DNA from: Paraspadella gotoi
Lineage: Eukaryota > Chaetognatha
DNA length: 64,000 nt
Direction: 5' to 3'
Assembly: GCA_051294375.1 (NCBI GenBank)
Contig: CM119266.1
Span: 11,217,212-11,281,211, forward strand
Each line of letters begins with the position of its first letter. Positions within the stretch are counted from its first letter, which is position 1. Under the pieces are notes generated by a model. That model was not told the DNA's origin and ran no database searches. It saw only the letters and a list, made by a program, of their open reading frames with translations. The position numbers were made by a program, and so were the translations under genes. This document shows positions 46,425 to 59,870 of this stretch, in pieces.

Positions 46425-46752
46425 ATGGCGCCGCCCCTTAAAGCGGCATCGGCGTCGTCTTGGCGCCCTCCCGCAATCGGCGCCGCTTTCTTTCCACGCC
46501 TCCTGCTCTTCTCCGTCCTATTTCTTGCACTCAGCCTCCCGTCGTCACTGCAGCGGCCGCCGCCCGTGCATGGCGGGCCGGCGGTGGAGGCGGAGACTGT
46601 GACGACGAAAGCGACGATGAGAGCGACGAACTCTGGCGGAGAAGTAAAGGTGGACGAGGAAAAACAACGACAACAACAACTACAACAACAACAACAACGG
46701 TTTCATCGGCGGAAACAGCAGAGGTTTGGTCGGAGCCTGGAGGAAGTTAAAG
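46425..46752 (+). CDS. First exon of a probable single-pass membrane protein with poly-Gln
   Basis: ATG at 46425 (GCATGGCG context) encodes MAPPLKAASASSWRPPAIG, then a hydrophobic stretch (RLLLFSVLFLALSLPSSL), then a stem-like part with a Gln run and HRRKQQRFGRSLEEVK. It ends at a strong donor (AAAG followed by gtaagc) in phase 1. A short Arg-flanked N-terminus, one hydrophobic segment and a low-complexity stem fit a type II signal anchor, as in many Golgi enzymes; a cleaved signal is possible. Later exons were not found. The E2 version (55541 on) has several shifts. Confidence 0.62.
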
Positions 46753-46854
46753 GTAAGCTGTAATTAGTGAAGTGTGAGAAACACTATTGGCTTCAATGTC
46801 AAAGAAAAATGAATGATTGTCGGAACGTGAAAGCGTGATTGTGAACAAATTGAA

Positions 46855-46955
46855 AGGATTGAAAGGATTGAAATTGAAAGGATTGAAATTGAAATTGAAA
46901 TTGAAATTGAAATTGAAATTGAAAGGATTGAAAGGATTGAAAGGAATGAAAGGAT
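46855..46955. repeat. GATTGAAA-type minisatellite in the first intron
   Basis: Alternating TTGAAA and GGATTGAAA units, absent from the same intron in E2. Confidence 0.85.
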
Positions 46956-47002
46956 TGTGAACAAATTGCCAACAGAAGGATGGTTAAGTCACTTGTTGGT
47001 CT

Positions 47003-47012
47003 NNNNNNNNNN
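47003..47012. other. Assembly gap, 10 N, inside a tandem duplicate
   Basis: Both sides carry the block running from GTCGGAACGTGAAAGC to GTCACTTGTTGGTCT, so the gap separates two copies of the same roughly 100-180-base unit. Confidence 0.9.
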
Positions 47013-47541
47013 GTCGGAACGTGAAAGCTTGATTGTGAACAAATTGATTGTGAACAAATTGATTGTGAAGAAATTGTCAACAGAAGGATGGTTACGTCAC
47101 TTGTTGGTCTTTCGTTGGTCAAACTCGTTGGCTCGTGACAAAATATGAGACGCAAACTGTGTTCCCAGTTAAAAAAAAAAATTGAACGGGAATAAAAAAA
47201 AAAAATAGAGTGAGAGAGAGTGGACTTAAGCTTTCCCCTCCGTGTTTGTCAAGCTCATCGATCGAGAGAGCGACCGACCGAATATGTTTGACAAAGTTTC
47301 ACGTTCGTAAGCGTTTTTAGCCGAAGCTTCTCTTCACCACAAAAAAAGTATTTACATTTTACCCAGTAGACAGTAAACACACTTTTATCAAGATTAATCG
47401 AACTTACTCGAAGGGAGGGGGACATCTGGAGTTCCCTTTTATATCGAAAATTTATGACGATTATAAAAAAAAAGTTGGTGGAATAAAAGTGTTGTCGGGA
47501 AGTGAGGACAGGAAACGGAAAAAAAAATCGTTTTCCTGAAA

Positions 47542-47748
47542 NNNNNNNNNNNNNNNNNNNNNNNNNNNNNNNNNNNNNNNNNNNNNNNNNNNNNNNNNNN
47601 NNNNNNNNNNNNNNNNNNNNNNNNNNNNNNNNNNNNNNNNNNNNNNNNNNNNNNNNNNNNNNNNNNNNNNNNNNNNNNNNNNNNNNNNNNNNNNNNNNNN
47701 NNNNNNNNNNNNNNNNNNNNNNNNNNNNNNNNNNNNNNNNNNNNNNNN
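47542..47748. other. Sized assembly gap (207 N)
   Basis: E2 (56510-56665) has GA-rich sequence at this place. Confidence 0.95.
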
Positions 47749-48059
47749 GAGAGAGAGAGAGAAATACAGACAGACAGATTAACCCACAATGAAAGACGAA
47801 CAATGAGACAAACAGACACTGAGACATAGAAAAAAAGACAGAATGACAGAAGAAAAAAAACAAAAAAAAGGATGGAAAAGAAACAAAGGTAAAACTCATC
47901 ATGATTTTTCTCTGTCATTCTGTCTCATCTCTCCAAATTGGTCGTCGTTGTCGTTGCCGCCTCGCTAATTGATAAAACCGCGAGTAGGCGTGCTGTGGGG
48001 CCTCTTGCCCGGCGCCATCGGTGGAAATGTAATGAACGATCGAAAACAAAATGGCAAGA

Positions 48060-48211
<152 letters not shown>

Positions 48212-48266
48212 CCAGTCGATACAAATATGTATAACCGATTTGTGTAAATTGCGAAGTAAGAGTGAG

Positions 48267-48284
48267 TGACGTCAATTGACGTCA
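48267..48284. promoter_or_regulatory. Two tandem perfect CRE palindromes
   Basis: TGACGTCA occurs at 48267-48274 and 48277-48284, two bases apart. It also occurs in E2 near 57177-57194. TGACGTCA is the classic cyclic-AMP response element bound by CREB/ATF factors; function here is inferred. No assigned start site is adjacent. Confidence 0.55.
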
Positions 48285-48611
48285 ATGGCATCCAGAGCTG
48301 AAAAGAATTGACGCCAAATAAAAGATTTTTTTTTCTATTCGAGTGGTCGATAAATAAAGCGACTATATCGTCGATGATAAGCATTGATAAAAAACAGACA
48401 AACAAATTGACAAACAAAAACCTAAATCGTAAAACTAACACCAACAATCTATAGTAGGTCATATATGGCTACTTAATGTTTTGCAACAAATTAAGTTATA
48501 AACGTTAATTTTATGCTATTTTGAAAGACCGACGTCGACGAGTCTTCGACCAAGTTAGCATCTCATTGACCTTTTTTTTTTTCCGGGAGAGTTTTCGATC
48601 CCAGGTTAAAC

Positions 48612-48649
48612 TCATTCTTTTCCCCGGCTAACGCGGCCGCCGCCGCCGC

Positions 48650-48680
<31 letters not shown>

Positions 48681-48743
48681 GCCGCCGCCTCCCTGCGACG
48701 AAAGTCGGGCGTCCACGGCGTCCTCCGTCGGTTTGTCGGTCAT
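48612..48743 (-). CDS. Possible start exon with poly-Gly tract
   Basis: ATG at 48743 encodes MTDKPTEDAVDARLSSQ, then Gly runs from a GCC repeat, then GRVSRGKE and a stop. A different frame through the repeat gives Ala runs and ALAGEKNEFNLGSKTLPEKK. E2 (57545-57650) differs in repeat length and keeps AVDARLSSQGGG. The non-repeat head looks coding. The repeat makes the downstream frame uncertain. Confidence 0.35.
48636..48690. repeat. GCC trinucleotide repeat
   Basis: About 18 GCC units with one change to GCT; rearranged in E2. Confidence 0.95.
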
Positions 48744-48765
48744 TAGTTTGACGTCAAAGGAAATC

Positions 48766-48790
48766 NNNNNNNNNNNNNNNNNNNNNNNNN
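48766..48790. other. Assembly gap, exactly 25 N
   Basis: Lies in continuous sequence according to E2 (about 57655-57662), where the flanks nearly touch. Confidence 0.98.
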
Positions 48791-49007
48791 CGGAAAATCT
48801 CGTCTGTGATTTGATGACTTTTTCATCGACTTCTGGAGAAGAAAAAAAAGAGGAAAGGATCAAAATGAGACAAGAGAAAAAGAGGAAGGAAAAGAGAAAC
48901 TATAAAAGAGAAAAAAGGATTAGGAAATCAAAAAGACGAAAGAAAGACCGAAAGTGGAGGGACTAGAAGGGATATCATGGCGTAATTATAAGGAAGAAGA
49001 GAGAGAG

Positions 49008-49009
<2 letters not shown>

Positions 49010-49066
<57 letters not shown>
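49010..49066. repeat. GA microsatellite in E1
   Basis: GA run followed by broken GA-rich sequence to 49145; matches 57825-57915 in E2. Confidence 0.93.
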
Positions 49067-49068
<2 letters not shown>

Positions 49069-50599
49069 GAGAGAGAAGAATGATTGAGTGAGAGAGAGTG
49101 AGAGAGGGAGAGAGAGAGAGAGGTAGACAGAGACAAGAGAGAGATAATATGTCGTCTTTTCTCATGTTTCTTTTTTCGTTTAATTTGGTTTACTTTTGAT
49201 TCGTCAATTATTTTGTCAACTTTATTTCTGTGTGAGTTAGCACGAAAACATTTTATCATCCGAGGCTTAAAAATGCAAATCAAGAAAGAAACTCAGTGAA
49301 TAAGTTAAGGTTGAAAAAAGGGATAAAAAAAAAGGAAAGGAGGTAGCGAAGAAGAAGAAACAGGGGAGGAGAATAAATACAGGAAAAGATGCGGTTTGAT
49401 TGGCAAAGGACGAAGATCGAAATCACGCGAGGAGAGAATCTCTGCGGATTAAAAAAAAGAGGGAGAGCGGATGAGAGAAGGATGAAATAAAGCGCAGGCG
49501 AGAATTTGAAATAGAAGAAAATAAAATAAAAATAAATTAATGTTAATTTAAGGTAGTGTGGTGGTGTTTAAAGTAGGATCGGATAATATCCTAATTTTTT
49601 GAAGTGAAAAAAGAGAAGCGCTAAATTCCAATGTGTTTGGACGCCGCAGTGACTTTAGTTTTCACGTGTTATTTTCTTGAGCACATCGATCGATGGAACA
49701 GAACGGTGAGAGACATGACGTTTATAAATATGTTGATTTCACATGTGAATTTATGGACTTGGCCGCTGTCATTACATCATAGTTCTTTTTCGTCATTCGC
49801 GGTTTTATGTCTGCAATCAAGTTCGTTATATTATTTGGAAAGTTCCTTGAAGGTTTTACTGATCCTTATTAATCGGAAAAATGAGTTCCCACACAAATTT
49901 ATTACGTTTAACTATATAGTGAGCGACAGACGCGTTTGATGAGGACAGATACAGAGCAAGAAGGATGCACGTACAGTCTAAAGTAGTACCTTTTACATAC
50001 CGGCAGCTAAATCCGGATTAGCCGCGCAGTCCGGGCGAGCACCGGCGGGCCCATGCTGTCGACAAAGGACGAGTTAGCTCTCCGTTTTATCCTTCGCGGT
50101 CCTGCGTACGACTAAACAAATGCTAGCGGTAATTTTAAATAGAATAAAAAAAAAAACAAAACAAAAGGAACGCATTTCTAAGATGGTTGCCTTGCCAGCA
50201 TTTTTGTTTTCACGGTCATTACAATTTTCATTGTGCAACATACTTTCAAATGTAACATGACCGCGAATACTGCACAAAGCGTGCACTCTATATTATCTAC
50301 AGTGCAACACTGATATCACCAAATGACTTTGGTATTTGCGGCGAGTTTTCTTTGATGTTTGCAAAACCTTAGTAGAACGAATGGATAAATAGACACAACT
50401 ATTACCAAGTCTGAGGACAACACGACGAAGTCCGAATTGTCTTACAGGAGATGCTCAAAAAAGTGAGACTCGCCGACGACCATAATCACAAGTGATCTTT
50501 TTAATTTTGCGAAAAGGGTAGATGAGGGATAATACGTCCTTTTTATGTTTTATAGACGGAAAAAGAGGCGAGGAAAGATATGAATAGACGCGCCTTAGA

Positions 50600-52104
50600 G
50601 GGAGCGTTTGGTTGGGAGAGTGTTGGGATGAATGGGATGGGAAGGGGTGGGGTGGGTGGGGTTAGGAGGGGTGGGGCACGAAGAGAATGAAGTGAATGAC
50701 GGAGAGGAAAAACCATTAAATGAAGACGAAATACAAAAAATGTTCTCTTTCTTTTCCCGAGAAAAACGGAAGAAACTGTGCCAAATCCAGGAGAGAAAAT
50801 CCTGGCGGGGCCATAATGCAGCGACGAGGTCTCTCTCGTGCTCTCTCTTTCTTTTCTCTCTCATCACTCTCTCTCTCTCTTATATTTTCTCTCTCTCACT
50901 CCTCTTAACTTTTCCCCAAACGCGGCTACTGAAGATAGTCTGCAACACATTGTCCTAGGAAGATAACGGTGGACACGCGAATTAATCAAATGAGTTTAAT
51001 CTGCAAATGGATCGATATAAAAATTTGAAGAATTTTTCTCCATTTTTGCTTACTTTTGATAAAAAAAAAAAAGATGAAAGAATTGAATAATCACGCGACG
51101 AAGTCTTTTTTCATTCGTTGTCAAAATTACTTGTCAGATGGGAATCCAGGAACTCGAATAATTTTATCGGTGAGCAAAAATTCCCCTCGTATTTCAGCGA
51201 TGCGTCGCAAATGGCTGACGCATGCTCTTTAGTGGAATTAAAAATTAAAATATCAATTACAATTTACAAAATTATTAGTCTTTCCTTCGCGATGTAACTT
51301 TTTGATAAATTTTTATTTGAAGTGATGATAGTGATTAGTTGAAAGATGTAATACTAAAAAAATATTTTTTTAAAAAGAAAAGGATGAAGAAAAAATGAGA
51401 AAAATGGAAAAATGAGGACGGCATCGACGTTGAAATCTCGAACCTTTGTTTTCGGCTGACGCCCGACATTTCTCCTCTCCTCTCATCTCTCTCATCTCTC
51501 TCTCTCTCTCGTCAGTCTCTCCTCATCTCTCGCGGTCTCTCTCTCTCCTCTGTATCAACAAATTACCGGATGTCGAGGGAGAGAAAAATTAAAATTTGCG
51601 CCTCAGAAAATCGCCTGCGCCCGCCAGCGCGCAAACGAACGAATACCTCCGAATTAAAAACCATAAAGTAGATTTCCGGAGGGACATGGGAGAAGGATCC
51701 CATTGGCACCACTAGTTTTATTGAAAGGCGTTCGAGAAGATGGAAGAGCAGGAAGAAATGATGGAATGTCGTCGTTGTGAAATCCTCCTGAGATTCTGAT
51801 AAAGACCGGTTGGCGACGAGGAAAGAAAATAAAAAACAAACAAGAAATAATCGTCTTAAAATCAATAAATTTAAGAAAGAATTTTTTTGCAATAAACAGA
51901 CAACTTTCGTAAAAATAAAAGTTCTTGTAAAGGTTCGCTTTGGCTTGTGTTTGAAAATTTAATGTTCAAATTCGAAACTGCGGCGCGCCTCCCTGGTATC
52001 CATTTTTATCATAAAAGTTCCCCTAAGTGTGGAAATTTTTTCTGTTTCGCTTCCCCCAGCCTGCCCCTCTTTCTTCCTCTCTCTCTCTTGCGCTCTCTCG
52101 TCCG
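50600..52104. other. No firm gene
   Basis: A G-rich block at 50630-50680, a CT block at 51475-51550 and AT-rich sequence, matched at 60480-61760 in E2. A plus frame near 50690-50830 (EKPLNEDEIQKMFSFFSR) is open in E1 but broken in E2. Confidence 0.35.
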
Positions 52105-52212
52105 TCTCTAAAAATGAAATTAATGTTATATTTAAGGTAGTGTGGTGGCGTTTAAAGTAGGATCGGATAATGCCCAAATGTGTAAAAAAGAAGAACGCTA
52201 ATTCCAATGTGT

Positions 52213-52458
52213 NNNNNNNNNNNNNNNNNNNNNNNNNNNNNNNNNNNNNNNNNNNNNNNNNNNNNNNNNNNNNNNNNNNNNNNNNNNNNNNNNNNNNNNN
52301 NNNNNNNNNNNNNNNNNNNNNNNNNNNNNNNNNNNNNNNNNNNNNNNNNNNNNNNNNNNNNNNNNNNNNNNNNNNNNNNNNNNNNNNNNNNNNNNNNNNN
52401 NNNNNNNNNNNNNNNNNNNNNNNNNNNNNNNNNNNNNNNNNNNNNNNNNNNNNNNNNN
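52213..52458. other. Sized assembly gap (246 N)
   Basis: In E2 the flanks are about 115 bases apart (58386-58500), so the estimated gap size does not match. Confidence 0.95.
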
Positions 52459-52552
52459 TCCGTCTTTTATTATTTATCATTTTAGGAATTCTTGAGGTTT
52501 TACTGTCTTAACAAATGAGCAAATTATATGTACTTTTAACATAAGTGGGACA

Positions 52553-52612
52553 GACCGATAGACAGATAGACAGACAGACAGACAGTCAGACCAACCGACA
52601 GACAGACCGAAA
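52553..52612. repeat. Degenerate GACA/GACC repeat
   Basis: Interrupted GACA units, also at 58590-58640 in E2. Confidence 0.85.
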
Positions 52613-53000
52613 AGTTACTCTAAGAGTTGCTCCTTGTTTACTCGCGGCGCAACTAAAAACGCTAGCGTATTTAAAAGAAATTAAAAAAAAAAACGTATGC
52701 GCGAGGATTTTTAAAAAGGAAGAAAAACAAAGAACCGCATTTCTAAGATGTTGCACCCACATTTTGCTTTTCACGGCATTACAATTTTCATTGATAATCT
52801 TCAATGATAACATGACGAAACAAGCGTGTAACATTCACGCAACACCTATATACCAAATGACTTGGTATTGCGCGAGTTTTTTATGTTTCAACCTTAGTAG
52901 AACGAATGGATAAATAGACAAACTATACAACCGACCGACCGACAGTCCGATTGTCTTACAGAGATAGAGGTAGCCGACCAAATTCAAATTTTAATGGGAA

Positions 53001-53025
53001 NNNNNNNNNNNNNNNNNNNNNNNNN
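53001..53025. other. Assembly gap, exactly 25 N
   Basis: Followed by tcctgtattaaggtttatt, the same bases that follow the gap at 61806-61830. Confidence 0.98.
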
Positions 53026-55102
53026 TCCTGTATTAAGGTTTATTAAAATCGATAAATTTTTTTTATGACAGGCACCATAGTATATTATGTTAAAGTCAAA
53101 GATTAATTTTTGTAAAACGATATTTTTCATCAAACAAAAAATATAGTTTTTATAACTTATTTCTGACCTTGCTCTTCACATAATATAAAGCCTTAATAGT
53201 TTTAATTTTCACTGAAGCTCTGCTCTGTACTCTCGTTGCAGTGAGCGTCCGCCAACCTAAAAAAGCAAATTTTCTTCTTCTTTTTGGATAAAAAAATACG
53301 ATGTCAGGATATTGATGAATCATGGACAAGATTGCCCAATAAGTAAGATGTTGACAAACGGAAAAAGCAGGAAGATTGTAAAGTCTATTAAAGTACCTAG
53401 TTAATTTTGTTTCCATCTTTCGTTTAGTTTATTCTTTTTAACTTGTTTTTGTTTTAACACTTTAATCTGTATACCTGTATATGGTAAGTAGGATGTGCTG
53501 CTTCAATCTATTCTGTTGACTAACAAATAAAACGGTATAATGACAAGAAAAAAATAATTTCATTTCTATAACAACGTTTTAAACTTTGGCAAAGATAAAA
53601 AATTTCGCTGTTAAACCTTTTTTTTTTTCTCTCCAAATTTTTTGATTGTTGAAAATGGTGAGAAGAGCGGAACTCGACTTTTGAGTGAAATTAGAAAAAG
53701 CTCGAATGTAGTCTGACTACGTGGAGGTTCGAGAAGTCAAGGGGTCAGGTTGTTGACGTCTGCGCCAGGGAAACGAATCCAGAAAGAAAAAAAAACCAAC
53801 GACGCCATGAGAGAGAGAAAAAATATTTTATTAAAACTCTAAAATAGAAAAAAAAATGCTTTATACAGTACGTATATCATGTGCTTTTGGACGAATATGG
53901 TAAAATACTGTTAGTCTGTAGGCTTCAAAGAAGACCGTTTCTGTTTTTCTATCGTTTGCTATAGTGTCGTCGTTTTCGTCGTTATTCGTCATCGGTTTAC
54001 GTCGGCTCTATCGTCATCGTTGTCGTGTCATCGTCTCCATCTTTTTCTCGATCTCCTCGCCCTTTGCTTTGACTAACGATGCAGGGGGGAGAATTTTCTA
54101 GGAAACGGGTTAAACAACCTTCCATTAAATCTGAAACATGGTGCGGGAATGTTTCTCTCTTCGTCCTACTCTCTCTCTCTCTCTCTCTCTCTCGTTCTCT
54201 CTCTCTCTCTCTTCTCTCTCTCTCGACTTCTCTCTCTCTCTTCTCTTTCCATTCACTATTATCAAAATTTAAAAAAATCGCAACTCCCAAATTACAATTA
54301 AAAATAATTCCATATTCCTCTCAGAACTATTCTATTCCGGGAATAATTTTTTATCTCTTTCGAGGCCACCTCTCTATTTTCCATCTCTTCTCTCTCTTTC
54401 CTTTTCTTTTTTTCTTCCACACTCCGCCGCCATTTTAATCTTCTTCAGTTTCGAATTCCCTTCTTCGACCGCCGAGACGATGTAGCTTTCAATCCTCCTT
54501 TTACTTTTCTTTTTTCTTTTCTCTTTTCTTTTTCCCCAAATCTCTTTCTTATATTTATTCTTTGTTTTTTTTGACGTTTTTACATTTTCGCCCTCACTTC
54601 TCGGCCATTAGTTCTTTTTTATCTTTAGTTTTCTTAGCGTTCATATCTTCCTCTTTCCGGCCTTTTCTATTTTCTCCACCCTTACTGATTGAACATTTAC
54701 TCCAATTTTAATGTTTCCATAGTAAAAACATCTGAATGTATGTCCATTATTTCAACTGGCAGATACGAAATCCTCGGCTCGCTTCAATGGACGCTCTCCT
54801 TTACTCTCTCCTCATCTAAATGTCTTTCGCTCACAAGGGATCCCCCTACCGCTTTGTACAAAGATTCCAAACCTTTTAGTTCTTCTTTATCCTTTTTCCT
54901 TCTTCTTCTTCTCTTCCTATCCGGTCTTTCTTTATCTTGTCCTCTTCTTCCCCGCGAGTGAAAAAAGTGTCACCTAAAAGTGCTTCAATTTTTTCGGGAT
55001 TCATTATTATGCATCGGCTGGCCGCGAGCCGCTATTATATTTCTTTTCTCTCCGGAATGAAAAAAAAAAGATATCTTAACAGTTTCTCTTCGTGTTCCCC
55101 TT

Positions 55103-55408
<306 letters not shown>

Positions 55409-55540
55409 GCTGTTTATTTCAGTAAGGTTAATTAACGAAGCATAAAGGCGAATAAAAAACAAAACGGACAACTCGATAGCAATTCGACGTCGCGCCATCG
55501 TTCCGACGTTCTTCTCCCGCCCTTCCGACTTAGTTTAAAG

Positions 55541-55887
55541 CATGGCGCCGCCCCTTTAATAGAGGCAGTCGGCGTCGTCTTGGCGCCCTCCCGCAATCGG
55601 GCGCCGCTTTTCTTTCCACGCCTCCTGCTCCTTCTCCGTCCTATTTCTTGCACTCAGCCTTCCCGTCGTCACAATGCCAGCGGCCGGCCGCCGTGCATGG
55701 CGGGCCGGCGGGTGGAGGCCGAGACTGTGACGACGAAAGCGACGATGGAGAGCGACGAACTTCTGGCGGAGAAGTTAAAAGGTGGACGAGGAAAAACAAC
55801 GCAACAACAACTTACTACAAACAACAACAAAACGGTTTCATCGGCCAAGGGGAAACAGCAGAGGTGGTCGGAGCCCGGAGAAGTTAA
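55541..55887 (+). pseudogene. E2 version of the membrane-protein first exon (frame-shifted)
   Basis: Starts ATGGCGCCGCCCC like 46425 but gains bases (an early TAATAG appears). The Gln-run DNA is present with changes, and the donor is altered to AAAGTAAG. Noise in both exon and intron suggests sequence error rather than decay. Confidence 0.6.
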
Positions 55888-57822
55888 AGTAAGTGTAATT
55901 AGTGAAGCGTTAGAGCACACTATTGGCTTCTGTCAAAGAAAAAATGAAATGATTGTCGGAACGTGAAGCTTGATTGTGAAACCAAATTGATTGTGAACAA
56001 ATTTGCATTGTGAAGGAAATTTCAACAGAAGGAGTGGTTACGTCACTTTTGTTGGTCTTTCGTTGGTCAAACTCGTTGGCTGCCGTGACAAAATATGAGA
56101 CGCAAACTGGTGTCCCAGTTTAAAAAAAAAAATTGAACGGGAATAAAAAAAAAAAAGAGTGAGAAGAGAGTGACTAAGCCTTTCCCCCCGATCCGTTGTT
56201 TGTCCAAGCTAATCGATCGAGAAGCGAGCCGACTGCGAATATGTTGACAAAGTTTCACGTTCGTGAAAGCGTTTTTAGCGAAAGCTTTCTCTTCAACCAA
56301 CAAGAAAAAGTATTACATTTTATCCCAGTAGACATAAACACCACTTTTATCAAGATTAATCGGAAACATTACTCAGAGAGTGGAAGGAGGACATCTGGAA
56401 AAAGTTCCCTTTTATAGACGAAAAATTTATGACGATTATAAAAAAAAAAGTTGGTGAATAAAAGTTGTTGTCCGGAAAGAGAAGTGAAACGGAAAAAAAA
56501 AATCGTTTTTCTGAAAAATTTTTTAAAAGTCGCCTGACGTCATGGAACGGAATCGCGATGGTGACGAGATAAGAAAAGAGAGAGAGAAGAAGAGAGAGAA
56601 AGAGAGAGAGAAGTAGGAGAGAGAAAGGAGAAGAGAGAGAGGAAAGAGAAAGAAGAGAAGAGAGAGAGAGAAAATACAGACAGACAGATAACCCACAATG
56701 AAAGACGAACATGAGAAAAAAGCAGACACTGAGACATAGAAAAGAAAGAACAGGAATGACAGGAAGAAAAAAAACAAAAAGAAAAGGATGGAAAAGAAAC
56801 AAAGTTAAAACCTCCATCATGATTTTTCTCTGTCATTCTGTCCCATCTCAATCTCTCCAAATTGGTCGTCGCTTCGGTCGTGGCCGCCCCTAATTCTGAT
56901 AAAGACGCGCGAGTAGGACGTGGCTGTGGGCCTCTTGCCCGGACGCCATCGGTGGAAATGTAATAGAACGATCGAAAACAAAATGGCAAGTAGGAAGAGA
57001 GAGAAAGAGAGAGAGAGAGAGAGAAGGGAGAGAAGAGAGAGAAGAGAGAGAGAGAGAGAGGATGAGAAGAAGGAGAGAGAGAGAGAGAGAGGAGAGATAG
57101 AGAGAGAGAGAGAGAGAGGCCAATAGATACAAATATGTATAACCGATTTGTGTAAATTGCGAAGTAAGAGTGAGTGACGTCAATTGACGTCAATGGCATC
57201 CCAGAGCTGAAAAGAATTGACGCCAAATAAAAGATTTTTTTTTCTATTCGAGTGGTCGATAAATAAAGCGACTATATCGTCGATGATAAGCATTGATAAA
57301 AAACAGACAAACAAATTGACACAAAAACCTAAATCGTAAAACTAACACCAACAATCTATTAGTAGGTCATATATCGGCTACTTAATGTTTTGCAACAAAT
57401 TAAGTTAATAAATGTTAATTTTATGCTATTTTGAAAGACCGACTCGACGAGTCTTTGACCAAGTTAGCATCTCATTGACTCTTTTTTTTTTTTCCGGGAG
57501 AGTTTTCGATCCCAGGTTAAAACTCATTCTTTCCCCGGCTAACGCGGCCGGCCGCCGCCGCCGCCGCCTGCCCGCCGCCGCCCCGGCGCCGCCTCCCTGC
57601 GACGAAAGTCGGGCGTCCACGGCGTCGGTTTGTCGGTCATTAGTTGACGTCAAAGGAAATATCTCGTCTGTGATTGTTTTCATCGACTTCTGGAGAAAGA
57701 AAAAAGAAAAGAAAGAGAAAAGAGAAAAAGGAGGTAAAGAAAAGAAAAGAGAAAAAGAGGATTAGGAAAAAAAAGACGAACGAACTAAGAGAAAGGGAGA
57801 ACAGGAAAGGAAAAGGCTGAAA

Positions 57823-57869
<47 letters not shown>

Positions 57870-57873
57870 AGAT

Positions 57874-57908
<35 letters not shown>

Positions 57909-59597
57909 CAGAGAGAGATAATATGTCGGTTTTTCTCATGTTCTTTTTTCGTTTATTTGGTTTATTTTGATTCGTATTATTTTGTCAATTTTATTTCTGT
58001 GTGAGTTAGCAGAAAACATTTTATCATCCGAGGCTTAAAAATCAAAATCAAGAAAGAAACTCAGGAAATAAGTTAGGTAAAAAGGGAATAAAAAAAAAGG
58101 AAAGGAGGTAGCGAAGAAAGAAAAGGGGAGGAGAAATAATCAGGAAAAGATGCGGTTTGATTGGCAAAGGACGAATCGGAAATCACCGAGGAGAGAATCT
58201 CTGCGGATTAAAAAAAAAGAGGGAGAGCGGAATGAGAGAAGGATGAAAAGCGCGCGAAATTTGAAATAGAAGAAAAATAAAATAAAATGAAATTAATGTT
58301 TATTTAAGGTAGTGTGGTGGGTGTTTAAAGTAGGATCGGATAATTCCCAAATTTAGTAAAAAAGAAGAACGCTAATTCCAATGTGTTGCGCCGCAGTGAC
58401 TTTATTTTCACGTGTATCCTTTGATCACATGATATGACATGACGTGACATGACTAAAATATTTTTGCCCATGTATTTATGACATGCACTGCATCAAATTC
58501 CGTCTTTTATTATTTATCATTTTAGGGAATTCTTGAGTTTTACTGTCTTAACAAATGGGCAAATTAATGACTTTTAACATAAGTGGGACAGACCGATAGA
58601 CAGATAAGACAGACAGACAGTCAGACCAAACCGACAGAACGGACCGAAAAAAGTTAGCTCTAAGCAGTTGCTCTGTTTACGCGGTGCAACTAAAAATGCT
58701 AGCGTATTTAAAAGAAATAAAAAAAAAAACAAAAAAAACAAAGAACCGCATTTCTAAGATGTTGCGCCCACATTTTGCTTTTCACGGTCATTACAATTTT
58801 CATTGATAATCTCAATGATAACATGACGCAAACAAGCGTGCAACATTCACGCAACACTATACCAAATGACTTGGTATTGCTGCGAGTTTTTTATGTTTCA
58901 ACCTTAGTAGAACGAATGGATAAATAGACAAACTATTACAACCGACCGACCGACAGTCCGATTGTCTTACAGAGATAGAGGTAGCGGACCAAATTTCAAA
59001 TTTTAATGAACAGCATTAACTTATCCATTATTTGGATTAATATGTGTGAGCAAAATGCTTTTTTTTTTTATAAACGAATTTTTTTATTTTTCATAGAAAA
59101 AACGGGACATGTTCGGCTTGTTGCAAGCCCTTTCTTGCAGCCGTCAACACAATATGTGAGAATTTGACAGTTGTGTGAAAGAAGGGAGAGAGAGAGAGAG
59201 AGAGAGGAGAGAAAGAGACCAGGGCAAAGTTTCCAACACAGAGTTTGGAAAAGAATAGTGGTCAAGTTGGTGAGGACAGGCTTAAGAATGAGGACAAATA
59301 GGATTTTAGTTGTGAATTAGGGCAAATGAAATGCTGTCAGAGTGAGAGAGATTGAGGAGAGAGAGAGAGGGATGACAGGGAGAGAGAGAAAATAATAACA
59401 TTTTCAAATGTACAAACAAATAAAGTTTTTAAACTAAATAAGACAGTATTAACCAATTAAATAAATAAATAAGTTTGATGGAGGTGAAATGAAATTGTGA
59501 AAGTGAGGAAGAAAATACATTTAGTGTAATAAAGTTAGAAATTAAAATGTTAAGATAGCAAGCTCAAAGTGAGCTGGCCCCCCTTTGGTTTGACACA

Positions 59598-59870
59598 ATG
59601 AGAGGCTCGGGCGGATGGGGCTGGGTCATTGGCGTGTCATTGGCGAGAAAGACAATTGACACCGAACATGTTATTGTCGGCTATGGAGGCTTCCTTGCGG
59701 AAAGATCCAACGCTACTCGAATGTCTCTTTGGCCTGATTTGCGTTGTAAAAACAAAAACCATTTTGCCTGCAATACACAGAGCAACGAAGGAAAGGTTAT
59801 TACCAATATGTCTAATTACTTGTGTTTAAATATTTTTTACAAAAATACCGAACCTATGGTAATTCGCTAA
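59598..59870 (+). CDS. Open frame inside the inserted element, doubtful
   Basis: The frame reads MRGSGGWGWVIGVSLARKTI and continues to NTEPMVIR. A second frame over the same bases reads AMEASLRKDPTLLECLFGLI. GGWGWV resembles the opening motif of monocarboxylate-transporter-type proteins, but nothing else matches. It may be a captured exon fragment or chance. Confidence 0.2.
   Translation: MRGSGGWGWVIGVSLARKTIDTEHVIVGYGGFLAERSNATRMSLWPDLRCKNKNHFACNTQSNEGKVITNMSNYLCLNIFYKNTEPMVIR

Noticed and set aside
59598-59700. Monocarboxylate transporter from the GGWGWV match
   Set aside because: Only six residues match, with no following membrane segments.
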